DNA from: Martensiomyces pterosporus
Taxonomy: Eukaryota > Kickxellomycota > Kickxellomycetes > Kickxellales > Kickxellaceae
Assembly (NCBI GenBank): GCA_025201845.1
Contig: MU603955.1
Span: 62,001-126,000, forward strand
Length of the DNA stretch: 64,000 nucleotides
Direction: 5' to 3'
Made by a program: the position numbers and the translations under genes. The notes below the pieces were generated by a model. The model was not told where the DNA came from. It saw only the letters and a list, made by a program, of their open reading frames with translations, and made no database searches. Positions 46,684 through 59,206 of the stretch are shown piece after piece. The stretch's first letter is position 1. The number at the start of each line of letters is the position of its first letter.

Positions 46684-49600
46684 CGTTCAGAGTGCTATTT
46701 TCCGGTTAGAAAGCTGTGTCGTCAGATAGAGCGGCTCACAAAAACCCAGGCAAATGCTTTTTCTTCTTTCCGTAAAGTAAAATGGCGGCTACGAAAGAGA
46801 AGGAGTCCCTAGTACAAGAAATGGAAAGGCGGACGTCGAGTCTTTCTTTTTGCTGTTTGGCTGGATTGGAGTGGGAGAGGGCGAGCGAATTGCAGGACGG
46901 CAAATTTGATAATGTAGAAATAAATAAGTCGAAGCGAGCAAGAGAGGAGAGGCGTGTAGGCTGCCTCAAATAATATAAAAGAATGCGAGTGTGGGTTTGT
47001 TGCGGGCGCAGGCCAAAAGAGGGGGAAACTGAGAATGACTCCTTATTAGCCTCGCTCCTTGGCTGCCGCCATGCTACCCGTGCCCAGCCAGCCCAAGCCA
47101 GCAAGCCAGCTAGCCAGCGTGTCCTGTGTGTGCGTTTGTCAGCGCTGCTTGGCTGCGTCGCTTGCTGTGCGGCCACCGCGCCTCCCTCTCTTCCCATCAA
47201 AAATTTTCTTTCCCTCCATTCGCTCTGCCTCCATGCTGTAATCATGCCCAAAAATGCGCCTGCGCAGCAATGCCCGCAGCAAATCATTGGCCCAGAATCA
47301 GTCTCTCAAGGCTTTGGAAAGTAGGTGCTGGAGCGGAGGAGGGGGGTGGTTGGGTGCGAGGGCTGCGGGCCCAGGCCTTGCCGCGCTCCCAACAAAGCAT
47401 GGATATATTTTTATGAAGCCAGGAGAAATCAGCCAGCCAGTCAGCGCTCCCTTGATTTCTCTTCCGAGTCACTTGCTGCCGCAAGAAAGCACAGCCTTGC
47501 ATCGGGCAGAGATTAAGCGACGCCGCAAAGGGATCCGCCTTTTCCAGGGCCGCTGCTGCCGCTGACACATTCGTCCTGCAACGGCCGGCCCAGCGCGGAC
47601 TGCTGCCTCGTTACGCGTGCCGTGGACGCAGAGCCCCCAGCAAGGCTCGCCTCCGCCCCAGGCCTCTGGTTCCGTCCTGGGCCCATCGCTTTTCCGCCTT
47701 CAATCAGCGTGGGGCTCGAGCAAGAAAGCGGCCAGGCTGCTGCTGCTGCTGCTGCTGCTGCTGTAGTGCGCTTGGCTGTGTGCTGCGCTCTGCTTGGCGG
47801 TTCAGCTGACCCTCCGATGGAACAGCCAACCACGAGATGAATGGCGGCAAATCGAACAACACATCACCCTCGCTGGAGCCAACCACGGCCAGCAGCACAC
47901 ATCAAAGTTACCGGGCAGAGCCATCCACAGGCACGCTAAACAGAAAAGCGCCGTGGCCCACGCCGGCTCCTTTTTGCAGCAGCACGCGCAGCCCATGTCC
48001 GCAATCGTCGCCACTGCCGCTGCAAGGCACTGCTGCTTGGTAATGGCGGGCTGCGCATACACTAACAGTCCATGGTGAACCATGCCATCTGCCTCAGCAC
48101 TAGCGTGCTGCTATAGTTTCTGCGCTTAGGTAACACACAAGCGCCTCTGCTCGGCGGATTCTCTGCATTTCAAATCCAAAGCACTGCGTGGAGAAGCCAC
48201 TGCGCAGCCCAAAAGAAAACGCAACGGCGGCTGTCAATTAGTAATTCCCACTACTAGCGCGGACGCGTAAGCACAGCCGATGGCGACGGCGGCCGCTCGC
48301 TTGCCGACCCGCGCCAAGACGGAGGTAGAGAATAACCTGATCTTATGTGCGTGATCGGTCGTATCTGCCCACACTCTCGCATGGCAGATTAGTGCCAAGT
48401 CCTGCCCCCTCGCATTCGCTCCGCAGTACCGACCAGCGCTGCCTTTCCTCCTGCCCGACCTTGCCTTTCCTCTACAGCTGCGGTCCCCGCTGCTGCTCCT
48501 GCGCAGGCAAAGAACTAGCGTAGTCACATCTGGCAGACCTACATGTGCTTTGGCTGCTTGATTAGTCAACACGGCTACTCGCGACTGAATTTGATACGCC
48601 AACTCCTGTCAGCTGAATCACCAGTCTCTTCTAGAGAGTCCGTTTTGATTGCCCAGACAATTCCGCTAACCAGACTAATGAGCAAGCAGCCGTCAGATAC
48701 GCTTGCGTGCAGAGGATGCAAATGCCAGCACCCAACACCAAGGTTCACACATCATGGCACCACACTGACATGTGGCGGGAGGCTGGAGACGCAGGAAAAG
48801 GTGCTCTGGCTCGCTTTGGGGGTGCTGGCAAAGACAATGGGCGCTTTTCCGTGCCGCTAACGCTCAGCCATTGCTTGCAAGCAAAGTCTTCTGTTTTATT
48901 TGGCATCTGCTGACACATGTATGATGTCTTATTGTTTTCATGCCATGCCTGTCTGAATTGGCTCACGCTTTTGCGATGTTGAAAAGCCGGACGGGCATGC
49001 TGTCTCTTCGGCCGAAAAGTGCGAGTCTTAGAGCCGCCGGCTGCCTATTATAGAATGTTTACCTTTTCTCCTGATTTTCCAGTTCCGTGACTCGCACCAC
49101 GCACCAGGCAGCGCCATTGCTGCACACACACGACGGCGTAAACACACGCTGCTGTGTGCCCACTGCCCGCCAGCTTCGCCAGACGAACACGCACCGCACT
49201 CACTCCACATACCACGGGTACAGCACGCATTTTCGCTGCGTGTACGAATGCTGCAAGACCCTCTCGTGTCGCTGGCACTTTTGGTGACAGGTGGCGAGAC
49301 AGCAGCGCGGATATCCCACTCTCCACTCGCTTTCACGCATTCCGCAAATCGCTCCCCTGGGACATGCACCCAATGGCAGGCATATGCACATCATCACAAA
49401 GAAATTATTATTGTACGGTGGCCGCAGCAGCGCCTCTCGCTCCCCACACCAGCAGCAAACTCCCCGCAATTTCGACTCCCTGATAGCGCGCTGTCGGCCC
49501 GCACACAAAACCAGCGTATCCCGCACATGCATACGTGGGAGAGAAAACAGGATGTGCTGGCTAATGAAAGCTGCTGCTTTTTGACTAGCAGTGCTTCTTG

Positions 49601-51228
49601 CGGCACCCTCTTTGGATCTGCCAGGTGCCCGAGCTTTTTGCATCAAAGAAGCTGCGCGAGGGATGCGCACTGCAGAGGCACTGTGCATCGAGCTGAGCTG
49701 AATCAGGGACAGCTGCCTTTCCATGCCGGCGAATTTGATTTCTCCACCAGGGTGTTTTCCATGGAAGGGAGTAGAGGGCTCCTGCGCCAAAGGCAGCGTC
49801 TGCCAGGCAACCCCAACATCGCAAAGCGAAATCAACGCCTTTACAGCTCGCACTTTCTGCACCTCCCTTATCATGCCTGAGTAGCACTTGCATCCGTTTT
49901 CCAGCCTCACAGTGCTGCTGGGTACCAGCTCGCATGCGTATCTATGAGCTTGCCTAAGAAAAAAAAAGTGGCAGGCACGTTCGCTGCCGGAGTATCAGCA
50001 GTTTGATTAATCTGTGATGCAGGGGAGCCATGTGTATGTGCAATACATGTGAGCATCCTGCCACCGTCCTTCCCGCTATCTCCACCCCGCTGATTCTCTA
50101 TTTTGTCTTTGCTTTCTTGGCATCCCCACGCCATTCCACTCTTCCCTGCCCCTGCGCTTGTTGGCGGCTCCCGGAAACCGCAAGCAGAATCACCTTCTGG
50201 TCATCCTGGCGTGAATCAAACGACGGCATTGTTGCTTCGGCATTCAGCTGGCAAAAATCAATGAACAGCGCTTAATCTCGCTTGCTCTTGTTGTCTCCGC
50301 TCGATAATCATTCATGAATGCATCGCTTTTGTTTGCCTTGTGATAAGATCCACATGCATACAGCCGGGCAAACAGGTGACTGGGGATGTGCACCCCGCCC
50401 GCCCCATGAGAGCGAGTCGGTGCGGCTCGGCTACAGAGCTGCATCCAAAGAGCCGCATCCAAAGCAGGAGCTCCATACCGCACCATGCAACAAAGCGCCT
50501 GATGCCCTCCTTGCAGATGGATAGATAGATAAATTAGATGACTGCACAATTACTAAGACGGAAAGCCAGGCAGGCGGCCAAGTTGGTCAATGCCTTTCAC
50601 CAAGCAAGACATGTCCGGCAAGAAAGCCTGCCAAGCCCACCGTAATGTAGCCGGCGGCCTTTGTCGCTCCTTCTCCATCCCTGAAGGGGGCGATAGGCAA
50701 CAAAGACTTTGCATTTCTTAGGAGACCACATAACAGCACAGCTAGCAGCATTTACACACTCTCTTGTCTTAGCTGATTCACACAGCATACCAGTGCCTGG
50801 GCATATGCACACCATGCACCCTGGTAGCAGCCCTGGAGCACATACCAAACGTATGCACTGCAAAGCACCAACAAGCCATGTACTCCAGTGCATTCCCCTC
50901 TTGCGCTAACGGCGGAATGCATGCTGCGACACCCATGTCTGCTGCACATTCATCGCCCGAGCTTGATCTGGTCCAACCAACCAGCTTCACGTGACATTTG
51001 ATCTGATCACAACTAGGTATTGGTGACGTGCAGCGAGATCACGCTGTGGGCGCTCTGAACACAAAAAGTGGCTCGTTCAGCCAGCTCTAGCGCTGTTCTC
51101 TTGTTTACTAGTAGCTGCTGTCCCCACTTTGAATTTACTGTCCATTTCCTTCGATCTGCAACGCACGCATCGTGGTTTACACCTCGGGTCAGAAAAGCAC
51201 AGCCGTACAGTCAAAGTAGACTTCCAAA
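46684..51228. other. 4.5-kb region without recognised genes between divergent genes
   Basis: Lies between the divergent starts of the cyclin gene and GNL1. Overlapping frames on both strands (for example around 49200-49910) reflect GC-rich codon periodicity rather than conserved protein. It includes a CTG/GCT run at 47739-47762. No tRNA, snRNA or mobile element was recognised. Confidence 0.45.
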
Positions 51229-53926
51229 ATGGGCGGTAATCGCAAAAAGCCCTTCAGCGTCAAGCAAAAGAAAGCTCAAATGCAGGCCAAGCGAGCCAAA
51301 AAGCGCGAGCAAGCAGAGGCAGAAGCCGACGACTGGGACTTTAACAAGCAAAACCTCTCGTTCGCGCTGCCGGCTGAAGAACTAGAAGCGCTCAACATTA
51401 CAAGTGACAAGCGGCAGACAGCAGCTACCACTGCTGCTACTACTGGTGCTACTGCTAGCGGCAGCAGTAATGCCACAGAGCCCGCTGATAAGACAGGAGA
51501 AGAGGTTAGGAATAAGCTCACTTCGCGGTTCGACAAGCTTTCTCGGCAGCAGGTTGAGATCAACAAGAGGATCAGTATGCGGCCGCTGCAGAGATTGAGT
51601 GCCGAGGAGGGACTGACTATGTCGTTTGAGGACGCGTATTCGGCGGATGTGGATATTCCTGTGCGCCCGCTTTGGTCTTATCGCCAGTCGAGGGAGCAAC
51701 TGGAGAAGAGAGAGGAGGAGTACTTTGCTCAGTGGCTAAAGGAAATCAAAGAGCTGCAGGATATGGATTCCGTCAGTCTTTACGAAAAGAACCTGGAGGT
51801 CTGGCGCCAACTGTAAGTATAGCGTCAACATCGCCACACACTGCTACTATCCCATGCGTGTTCGTGACTCTGACATTGCATATTTCAATATTGCTCTTTT
51901 TAGGTGGAGGGTGGTCGAGATCAGCGACATCCTGCTCCTGGTGGTTGACATACGTCACCCAGTGCTGCACTTCCCGCCATCGCTGTACCGGTACATCAGC
52001 GAGACCACCGGCAAGCCCATCGTTGTGGTGTTCAACAAGACGGATCTGGTGGCAGCCAACACTGTACGTGCATGGAAGCACTACTTCAAGCAGCAGTTTC
52101 CAGCGCTTGTGCTTACGAGCTTCTGCTGCTATCGCGACAAGGTGCTAGCTAATGACACCAACCTGTGCGATCTGAAGATGAGGAAGAAGAAACCGCGTAA
52201 GCGCGTTTATGACTCGTCTCTCGTCGGGGATTTGTTCGAGGCGTGCCAGAGTGTCTGCGACAAACAGAAACGGAGTCTGGTTGATTGGGATGCGCTGGTT
52301 GCCAGGTACAGAAGCAGCGAGTCTGATAACGAGGATGGGGAAGGTGAAGAAGAGGTGGATGAAGATGACAGCGATGGGTCTAGCGATGAGGACGGCGGAA
52401 ACAAGGAAGCTGAGCGAGGCGACGCAGAGGCTGCGAGAAAGGAGACGGCAGACGGGCATGTCGAGACTGTCAGCAGCAAGTATGTGACTCTGGGTCTGGT
52501 AGGTCACCCAAATGTAGGAAAGAGCACCGTGATCAACAGCATAATGGGCCGTACCGTTGTGAGCACCAGCCGCACACCTGGGCATACAAAGCACTTCCAG
52601 ACAATCCACGTTACGCCAACACTTCGCCTGTGCGATTGCCCTGGACTAGTCTTTCCATGCGTCGTTGAGCGGCCGCTGCAAATCCTTGCTGGGCTGTATA
52701 ACATTGCTCAGGTGCAAGAGCCGTTTACTTGCGTAAAGTACCTGGCTGAACGTGTGCCCGTAGAGAAGGTCCTCAATCTGCAGAATCCCGAGTCTGTGTC
52801 TACGGCGAACGGAGAGTGGTCGGCATGGGCGATATGCGAAGGTAAGTTCAGCAAGCAACTGCACACGCGAATTTGAAGTGGGTTTGTAGCTCAAAATCAA
52901 ATAACGTTTGGTGTGCTAACGCGGGACAAGGCAGCTACTACGTATTGTGTGGGCGTGACTTTCCATTGTTCTCTCTTGCTTTCTTTGTAGCATTCGCAAT
53001 TGACCGCGGGTTCTACACATCAAAGGCAGCAAGGCCCGATGTCTACCGCGCAGGTAAGTTTCTGCTGAGTTGCCGAGACATTTCCGTGCACATCTTTGAC
53101 TCTTTTTTTTTTTTTTTTTTTGGTCCGTCATGGGGGATGGCTGGTGGTATGCAAGATGCCCATCCGTTTATGTGCTCCCAGTGTGTTCCATCTCCCCCCA
53201 AATAGCAAAATCCGCTCCAACGCTCTTGCACCCAAAACAAACATCACTGCTCCATGTGGATGCAAGGTCTCTGCACTTGTTTATTTCGTCCTGCATGAAT
53301 GGCCCCTGTTTATTTTTCCCTTCGTTCGTTTGCCAGCCATGTGGTGGAGGGAGGAAAATAGTGGATGAATGGACAATGCAGTGACATTTTGGGCAACCTT
53401 GCGCTTGTTCTCAGGAGCCCAACCCCTTCACACTGCTGCACACGCACATGTAGCGTGTGGCTCTACAAAATAGATGGGTCACTCACATATACGAGTGGGT
53501 GTGAGCTACAGCGACTTGGGGCGTTTTCTGCGAGCACAATGGCTGGGCAGGTGCTTGGTGGAATGTGAAACCCCTATCTCGCCCCATTCAGCCCAACATC
53601 CACAGTGTAAGCTAATCGTGAACTGGTTCTCTTTCCCTTTTCCCTTGCCTGGTATTGTCTTTGTAGCGCTGCACATTCTCAGGTGGGAGCTAGATGGGCG
53701 GGTGCTGCTGTCCTTTAAACCACCAAATTTCCATACTGATTTTGCATACCTCAGGGAGGATGAGCAAAGCTTGCTGGTGGCTGAGGATCGACGCGATGAG
53801 CGTGGTAATAGCAGTGAGAATGGTGGCGAAACAACGTCGTCAGCGTCAGGTGACGAGGATAGCGACAATGACAAGCCAATTGGCCAACAATCAGCGTTTG
53901 CTATTCTCGGCGACATGGACTGCTGA
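51229..53926 (+). CDS. GNL1: Circularly permuted GTPase GNL1 (HSR1-related)
   Basis: Predicted join 51229-51812, 51904-52841, 52991-53053, 53667-53926, giving 614 residues, like human GNL1 (607). It belongs to the YlqF/MMR1-HSR1 GTPases, which mostly act in ribosome assembly; the exact role of GNL1 is less settled. The start KKPFSVKQKKAQMQ is a near copy of the family N-terminus. Permuted order: NKTD (G4, about 239), GHPNVGKST (G1, about 395), SRTPGHTKHFQT (G2), DCPG (G3, about 439). Each splice restores family text: NLEVWRQL/WRVVEIS, AICE/AFAIDRGF, DVYRA/ALHILRW. An acidic Asp/Glu-rich insert precedes the P-loop and another lies at the C-terminus. Introns of 91, 149 and 613 bases all have GTAAGT and TAG; the last holds a T19 tract. 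ATTAAA lies about 125 bases past the stop. Confidence 0.94.
53103..53121. repeat. Poly-T tract in GNL1 intron 3
   Basis: Nineteen T residues within the 613-base third intron. Not positioned as the polypyrimidine tract of the acceptor. Confidence 0.85.
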
Positions 53927-55085
53927 CACGGAGAGGAGGGCTCCATCGCCTGTGCCAGTTGTCACTACAAGCACACCAGCAGCGTGCCAGAGAATGCTAA
54001 CTGGAGCACCCTGTATTTGTGGGTGGACGAGAGCAACTAAATGTGTCGGCTTGTATTAAACCACTGCTATCACCAACCTAGTGTTTTCCTTCCATCTCCT
54101 GGGCAGCCAACATGTAATAATCAAAATGAGGGAGTAGCGGCTTGTTTTGCTGCCTTTGCAACAATGGAAAGGGTGTTTGGCTAAGAACAACGAGTATATC
54201 TGACATTAGTAGTAGTCGCCATGCGAGCAGTATGCGGGCAGGGAGACGGGGTTGGGTTGCCGATCCAGCAGTTGAAGCTGGTGTGATCAGCGTGGTGTTT
54301 GCAAAAATCCAACTATGCTGTCAGAATTGCGTATGTCTACCATCACCATGTCTACTGCCTTCTTTCCCTGGCTATATTGCAATTTCCATACACTTGCCAT
54401 TCTAGCAGGCAGCAGCTGGATGGACAATGATCTTTCTGCATTGTTCTCCCACTTATTTATACTCTCATTCCTCACTCCACCCCACTCCACTCCACCCGTT
54501 CCCCATCCACTCCTCTTACTCCGCAGGGTGTCGCCTGCAATGCCCGTCCCCTATTGTGCTTGGGGGTTTTGTCGCTGCCGTCACATCGCCAGAGAATGCC
54601 ATCCACTTAAAAATCCAGGATGTCGGCAGCGGCAGCGGCAGCGGCATCGGCAGCAGCGGTTAGGGCGAAAATGGGGGACAAAGGAAGCAAATGTTACTAT
54701 TTGAGTGCACAGCGCACATCATTCACATTGCATATATTAAAATCTATTATCACAGTCTCATATTTTCGATAGTTTTTGCTATTGCATGGGATTGGCAATC
54801 CACATATTTTCTGCACCATGTGACAGCCTAAATACATGCATTCCTTGGTATTCCTTGGTATTCCTTGGTATTTGCAGCTGAAGATGGAAGCTGCCGGTTT
54901 CCGGTAGCAGACATCCAAAAGGAATGAAAAATAAAAATCTTGTAGTTCAAAACAGCGAAATAAACAAACAAAAAACTTGGCTATGGTAGGAGGAGGTATT
55001 GAAAAGTAGAATCGGGAAAGAAATAGCCTCGGCGTTTTTTTCTTTTTGCAAGGGCTGGGGCGCGATTTCTCCAGACAGGGGCCAC
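53927..55085. other. Convergent intergenic region, GNL1 and second C2H2 gene
   Basis: About 1.16 kb without a protein-like frame; it holds the 3' UTRs of both genes. A GGC-AGC repeat lies near 54620-54660 and a 10-bp tandem repeat at 54841. Confidence 0.5.
54841..54870. repeat. 10-bp tandem repeat, three perfect copies
   Basis: Three exact TTCCTTGGTA units followed by a partial one. Intergenic; no known function. Confidence 0.9.
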
Positions 55086-57506
55086 TCAGATGGAGTTTGT
55101 CCTCGACGACAGCATGCCGGAAACAATCGAGGTTGTAGTGTTGGGCATCCCTGCTGCAGCAGCCGCCGCAGCAGCTGCAGACTGGCTGAACATGGAACCA
55201 ACTGGGGCAAGCCTAGAGCTGCTCGGCACCGAGGTCAGCACCGATTGCTGTTGCTGCAGCATGCGGCTGCCATCCTGCCTCGCTTGTTGCTGCTGCTGCA
55301 GCTGGCGTGATTGCATGTCAACAGAACTGCCTGCCTGCTGGACTGGCGCGGGAGTGGATGTGGATGCGGCAGTAGTGGTTGACGAGCGGCAGCGTTTGAC
55401 CATCGAGTGCCGCTTGAGTGCATCTGACCGACCAAAGCATTTCCCGCACTTTGGGCACCGGTGAGGCTTGTGGCCCGAGTGGATTTTGACGTGCCGCTTT
55501 AGATCGTGGTTGCGGGAGAACGACTGGTCGCACGTTGGGCACTTGAAGGGCCGTGCTGGAGACACGAAGTGGCGGATCGGCGGGCAGGCACCATAGGGCA
55601 TGTACCGCGCCGGCAGGTGCGAGTAGTAATACGGCTGCGTTCCTCCAGAGCGCATGTAGGGCTGGTATGGGGATGCATAGTAGGCAGGGCCCATGGCTGC
55701 TGCTGCACAAGCAGCCAGCTGCGTATTGCTGCTGCCGCCGGTCGCGGGATTGCTTGGTGTGCCAGAAGCCCCCATTCCACCACCAACACCAGTGCCGCTC
55801 ATGGGAGAGGAGCCCGAGGCAACAGCCCCTGCAGCTGTGGTTCCCACAGCAAACGTAGCCGAGGGCGAGCGGTAGTAGGCAGTGTAGTCGCTGTAGCTTC
55901 GCTGCTGGTGATGGGTTTGCAAAGGCTGCTGCTGGCTGTGCGACTGCTGCTGGGCCGAAAACCCACCACCAGAGACGGCGTTGCTGGCAAGCGACCCGCT
56001 ACCAAACGAGTATGCTGACAGGCCATCACGTCCAGGCGTGTTGCCGCCGCTTGCCTCGTTGCCAAGAAGCGCTGTTGCAGTGCTGCTAGACTGGCTCAGC
56101 GGGCGGCTAAACGCAGAAATGCTGTAGGCATTCAGGTCCAGCGGGTTTGCTCCAGAGCCAGCCATGGCAGCGGTTCCCGACCCGCTTGAAAGAGCAGATG
56201 CGGCGGCGACAGCAGCGGCGGCAGTTCCTTGGTTTGAGAGCGATGTGATGCTGCTCTGCGTGCCATGCGAGAATGGAAGCCCTGTGGCATCGTAGGTGTG
56301 CTGATGGCTGGAATGGGGCTCTTGATGTTGGTGGTGGTTGTCATAATGCGGGTGTGAATTAGCTGCCGCAGTTGACAGCACATCAGCTCCAGAACTCGAC
56401 GCCATTGTTGATGTGTCAGCGGAGGTCGCAGAAGTGGCTACCACTGCCGCTGCCGCTGCAGCAGCTGCCGCGGCCAAAAGACTGCCGCTTTGCACAGCAC
56501 CGCTGTTTGCGCCGTCGAGAGCGTCACTGCTATTGCCGCCACCGCCATCGCCAGCACCGGCGTTGTTGTTGCTGCTATTGTTGTTGCTGGTGCTGTCACT
56601 GCCGTTATTGCGGTTAGCACCACCAGCCACCGAGACCATCGATGGATATTTTGACGACTCCATTGGGCTGGGAACAGGCAGTGAGGAGAGGAAGCTGGGC
56701 AGAGGGTCAACCAAACAAGAAGTGACAGGAGCGGCGTGGGTACCCATTGTCGAATTAGGTGTAGTGGCTGCTGTAGAGATGGCAGTCGCTGCTGCTGGGG
56801 TGGTGCTTGTTCCCGGAATTGCTGCAGCGGTGGGGGCTGTGGTAGGACTGTGATGGCTAGAGCTGCTATTGTTCGTGTAGCTCTGTGTATGGTAATCGAA
56901 ATGGCGATGGCTGTAAGCAGCGTCTGAAGATGAGGTGGCGCCGGCGGCTGGCTGGTACTCTGGAATGCCGGGTGCGTTGGACTCATTTGCTGGCGAGGTC
57001 GTGGAGACAGTGACAGTGGCAGCGGTGGTCGTTGCTGCTGCAGCGACGGCAGCGGCGACGGCAGCAGCAACAGACATGTCTGGCGAAGACTGGTGGTGGT
57101 GGTGGCCTGAGATTCCGCTGACCTTGATGTCGCCTTGCTGTGCATTATTGAGGGCTAGAACCTGCTGCTTGAAGAAGTAGTCTGCAAAGGCATTGTCGTC
57201 CACAGGAGCAGAGTCCATCCCAGCAAGGACATTGGTCATCGACGAGGATGCATTATTGGTGCCGCTGCTCCCTGCAATGCCCCTTGAGTCTGCGTGATGC
57301 GCAGAGTGGTGGTGGTGGTGGTTGTGGTGGTGGTGGTGGTGGTAGCTGCTGCCGTGCGCACTACCGGCAGTGTTGGCGGTGTATCCCGAATTGCCACCCT
57401 CAACGCGGCTGTCGTAGCCGCCGTTGTTGCCACTGCCTCCGCCTGTGCTGTCAAAGGCGGCGCCCACTAGAGACGCGGCTGAATCGCCGAAAGCGTATGC
57501 AGTCAT
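55086..57506 (-). CDS. C2H2 zinc-finger transcription factor
   Basis: Single-exon protein of 806 residues. Two zinc fingers lie at about 648-705: [19 protein letters not shown] with VKIH, then RCPKCGKCFGRSDALKRH ending in Cys (HSMVKRC) instead of a final His. They closely resemble fingers 2-3 of the factor at 2615, including the HxxxxxC ending, so the two are probably paralogues of one fungal family. The long N-terminal region is disordered, with His-rich, Ala-rich, Ser/Asn-rich and Thr-rich runs, and the C-terminus has poly-Gln and poly-Ala. Such regions are common in fungal activators. Target genes cannot be inferred. A minus-strand TATATAAA at 57890-57898 lies about 385 bases upstream of the start and could be its TATA box. 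Confidence 0.82.
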   Translation of the reverse strand: MTAYAFGDSAASLVGAAFDSTGGGSGNNGGYDSRVEGGNSGYTANTAGSAHGSSYHHHHHHNHHHHHSAHHADSRGIAGSSGTNNASSSMTNVLAGMDSAPVDDNAFADYFFKQQVLALNNAQQGDIKVSGISGHHHHQSSPDMSVAAAVAAAVAAAATTTAATVTVSTTSPANESNAPGIPEYQPAAGATSSSDAAYSHRHFDYHTQSYTNNSSSSHHSPTTAPTAAAIPGTSTTPAAATAISTAATTPNSTMGTHAAPVTSCLVDPLPSFLSSLPVPSPMESSKYPSMVSVAGGANRNNGSDSTSNNNSSNNNAGAGDGGGGNSSDALDGANSGAVQSGSLLAAAAAAAAAAVVATSATSADTSTMASSSGADVLSTAAANSHPHYDNHHQHQEPHSSHQHTYDATGLPFSHGTQSSITSLSNQGTAAAAVAAASALSSGSGTAAMAGSGANPLDLNAYSISAFSRPLSQSSSTATALLGNEASGGNTPGRDGLSAYSFGSGSLASNAVSGGGFSAQQQSHSQQQPLQTHHQQRSYSDYTAYYRSPSATFAVGTTAAGAVASGSSPMSGTGVGGGMGASGTPSNPATGGSSNTQLAACAAAAMGPAYYASPYQPYMRSGGTQPYYYSHLPARYMPYGACPPIRHFVSPARPFKCPTCDQSFSRNHDLKRHVKIHSGHKPHRCPKCGKCFGRSDALKRHSMVKRCRSSTTTAASTSTPAPVQQAGSSVDMQSRQLQQQQQARQDGSRMLQQQQSVLTSVPSSSRLAPVGSMFSQSAAAAAAAAAGMPNTTTSIVSGMLSSRTNSI

Positions 57507-57889
57507 ACTGGGACGGGCAAATGTGTGTAAATAGAGTGTCTGGCGGGAGGTGGGCGCCAGGGAAAACGGGTGAAGCTACTATTGCGGCCACGCCCTTTGT
57601 TGCTTGCAAGCGCAAGGCGTGTGAGGTATGTGTACTAGGGCCTGCGTGTGGCGTGCCTTTTTGTTACAGGGCTGGAGGAAATATATGGCGGTGGGTGGTG
57701 AGTGTACCCAGTCAGAGGCGAGCAGTGTATGATAGTAGTTCTACAGATATAAACACAGAAATAAGTATATAGGAGATATGAGAGTGTGCGTTTGCTGAAG
57801 GCAAGGGGAAAGGATAAAGGGAAAATGAGCATAGAATAGAAATGCAAGGAGAGGGATAAAGAAAGTCAGGCTATTTGGAGGATTAGTAG

Positions 57890-57898
57890 TTTATATAA
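57890..57898 (-). promoter_or_regulatory. Possible TATA box of the second C2H2 gene
   Basis: Minus-strand TTTATATAAA-like element. The sequence is nearly palindromic, so orientation is assumed from the gene. Confidence 0.35.
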
Positions 57899-59181
57899 AG
57901 AAAAGTGGCTAATGGAGGTGTGGTTCAGCAAGCAGGACACAAGCAAGACATGAAAAACGAGTAAATAAGCAACAAAGTGGAGGGGAAGGGGGAGGGGGTA
58001 TTGCTGCCCAGGAGGGGGTGGTGCTAGTGGTGATGTTAGTGCTATGCCTTGGCGGGTGCGTAGGCAGATTTGGCAGTGCTTGGCTATTTGGTATACAGCT
58101 TTATATTTGGAATGGCAGTGGTGATTTCTTGTAGACACGGGAGTTGAGAGAAGAAGGGGGCCTCCAACGATTGCGTGCAGTGCCAAGGTGCAAAGTTGGG
58201 ATGTGCAAGATGAGCAGCAGCAGCGGCAGCAGCAGCAGCGGCGGCATTTGGCAGCATAGCAAAATAGGCCTAGGGCTCCAGCTCCCACTTTTCTGCCTTC
58301 AGCATCTCACTATTGCGTAGACAATTAGCGGCAGGGAGGGGAAAGAAAGAGGGAAAGAGCGGCGAGGAGGGGAAGGGCAGGAAGGAAGGGGGGATTGCAA
58401 CCCCTGTTCACCCACCACCCCCTAGTACACCCTCTTTTCTGTTCTCATGGGCCACCCTCATGGAAGAATCAGAGCGGATACAGGAATAGAAAGCTGAGCA
58501 CAAGTGAATTGTGCTAAGCCCATCAGGTGTAGCCGCTCACCACCAGCAGCAGCGGCAGCAGGAACAACAGCAGCTATAGCATTTCTAAATCAAGGCAGAG
58601 GCAGAATCAGGCATATGGGCGGCGAATGGCATTTGCACGCACACATGAGCTCAAGTGTGTGTGAGCGGACGTGCAAGTGCACGCGAGGATGCACCAGTGG
58701 TCGTCAGAAAAAGGATAAATCCGCCAGAGAACGCAATATCAATATTGCGCAACCTCAAGTGACAGGCACGGACAAAGGAAAGCAAGCAGGTGCGTGTGGT
58801 AATCCTGACAAAGGATGGAGATGGGCATAAGGAGCAAAGCAGAAGGAATGGAAAGTAGGGGTGGGGGATGAGGGACAGGCGAGCGGACAAGCGAGGAGAG
58901 GGATGGGCGGAGGGATGCGCTTTGAGCGTGCGTGCTAGTCCTTTGCAACAAGCAGCTTTTGTCGCTGAGGAATGCACGCGGGGCGAGCAATTGGAAACGA
59001 ACGGAGGTGTGGGTCAGATTCAACTGCTGAAGGAAGTAAGGAGAGGGAGGGAGAGCGGACAGCTGGGTGAGTGGGAAGAGCAACAACAATAGTGTATTGA
59101 CATTTGGGCAGAAAGAGAACAATCGGGGGATTTGAGTGTCCCCTCCCCACCTTCCACCAAGCTGCCTGTTCGAGAGAATGT

Positions 59182-59206
59182 CACACACACACACACACAC
59201 ACACAC
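59182..59206. repeat. (CA)n microsatellite
   Basis: About twelve CA units in the gene-poor region. Confidence 0.9.

Noticed and set aside
49200..49910. Overlapping frames of more than 200 codons on both strands
   Set aside because: Composition is mixed with no domain, no introns fit, and both strands are equally open, which is expected by chance in such DNA.
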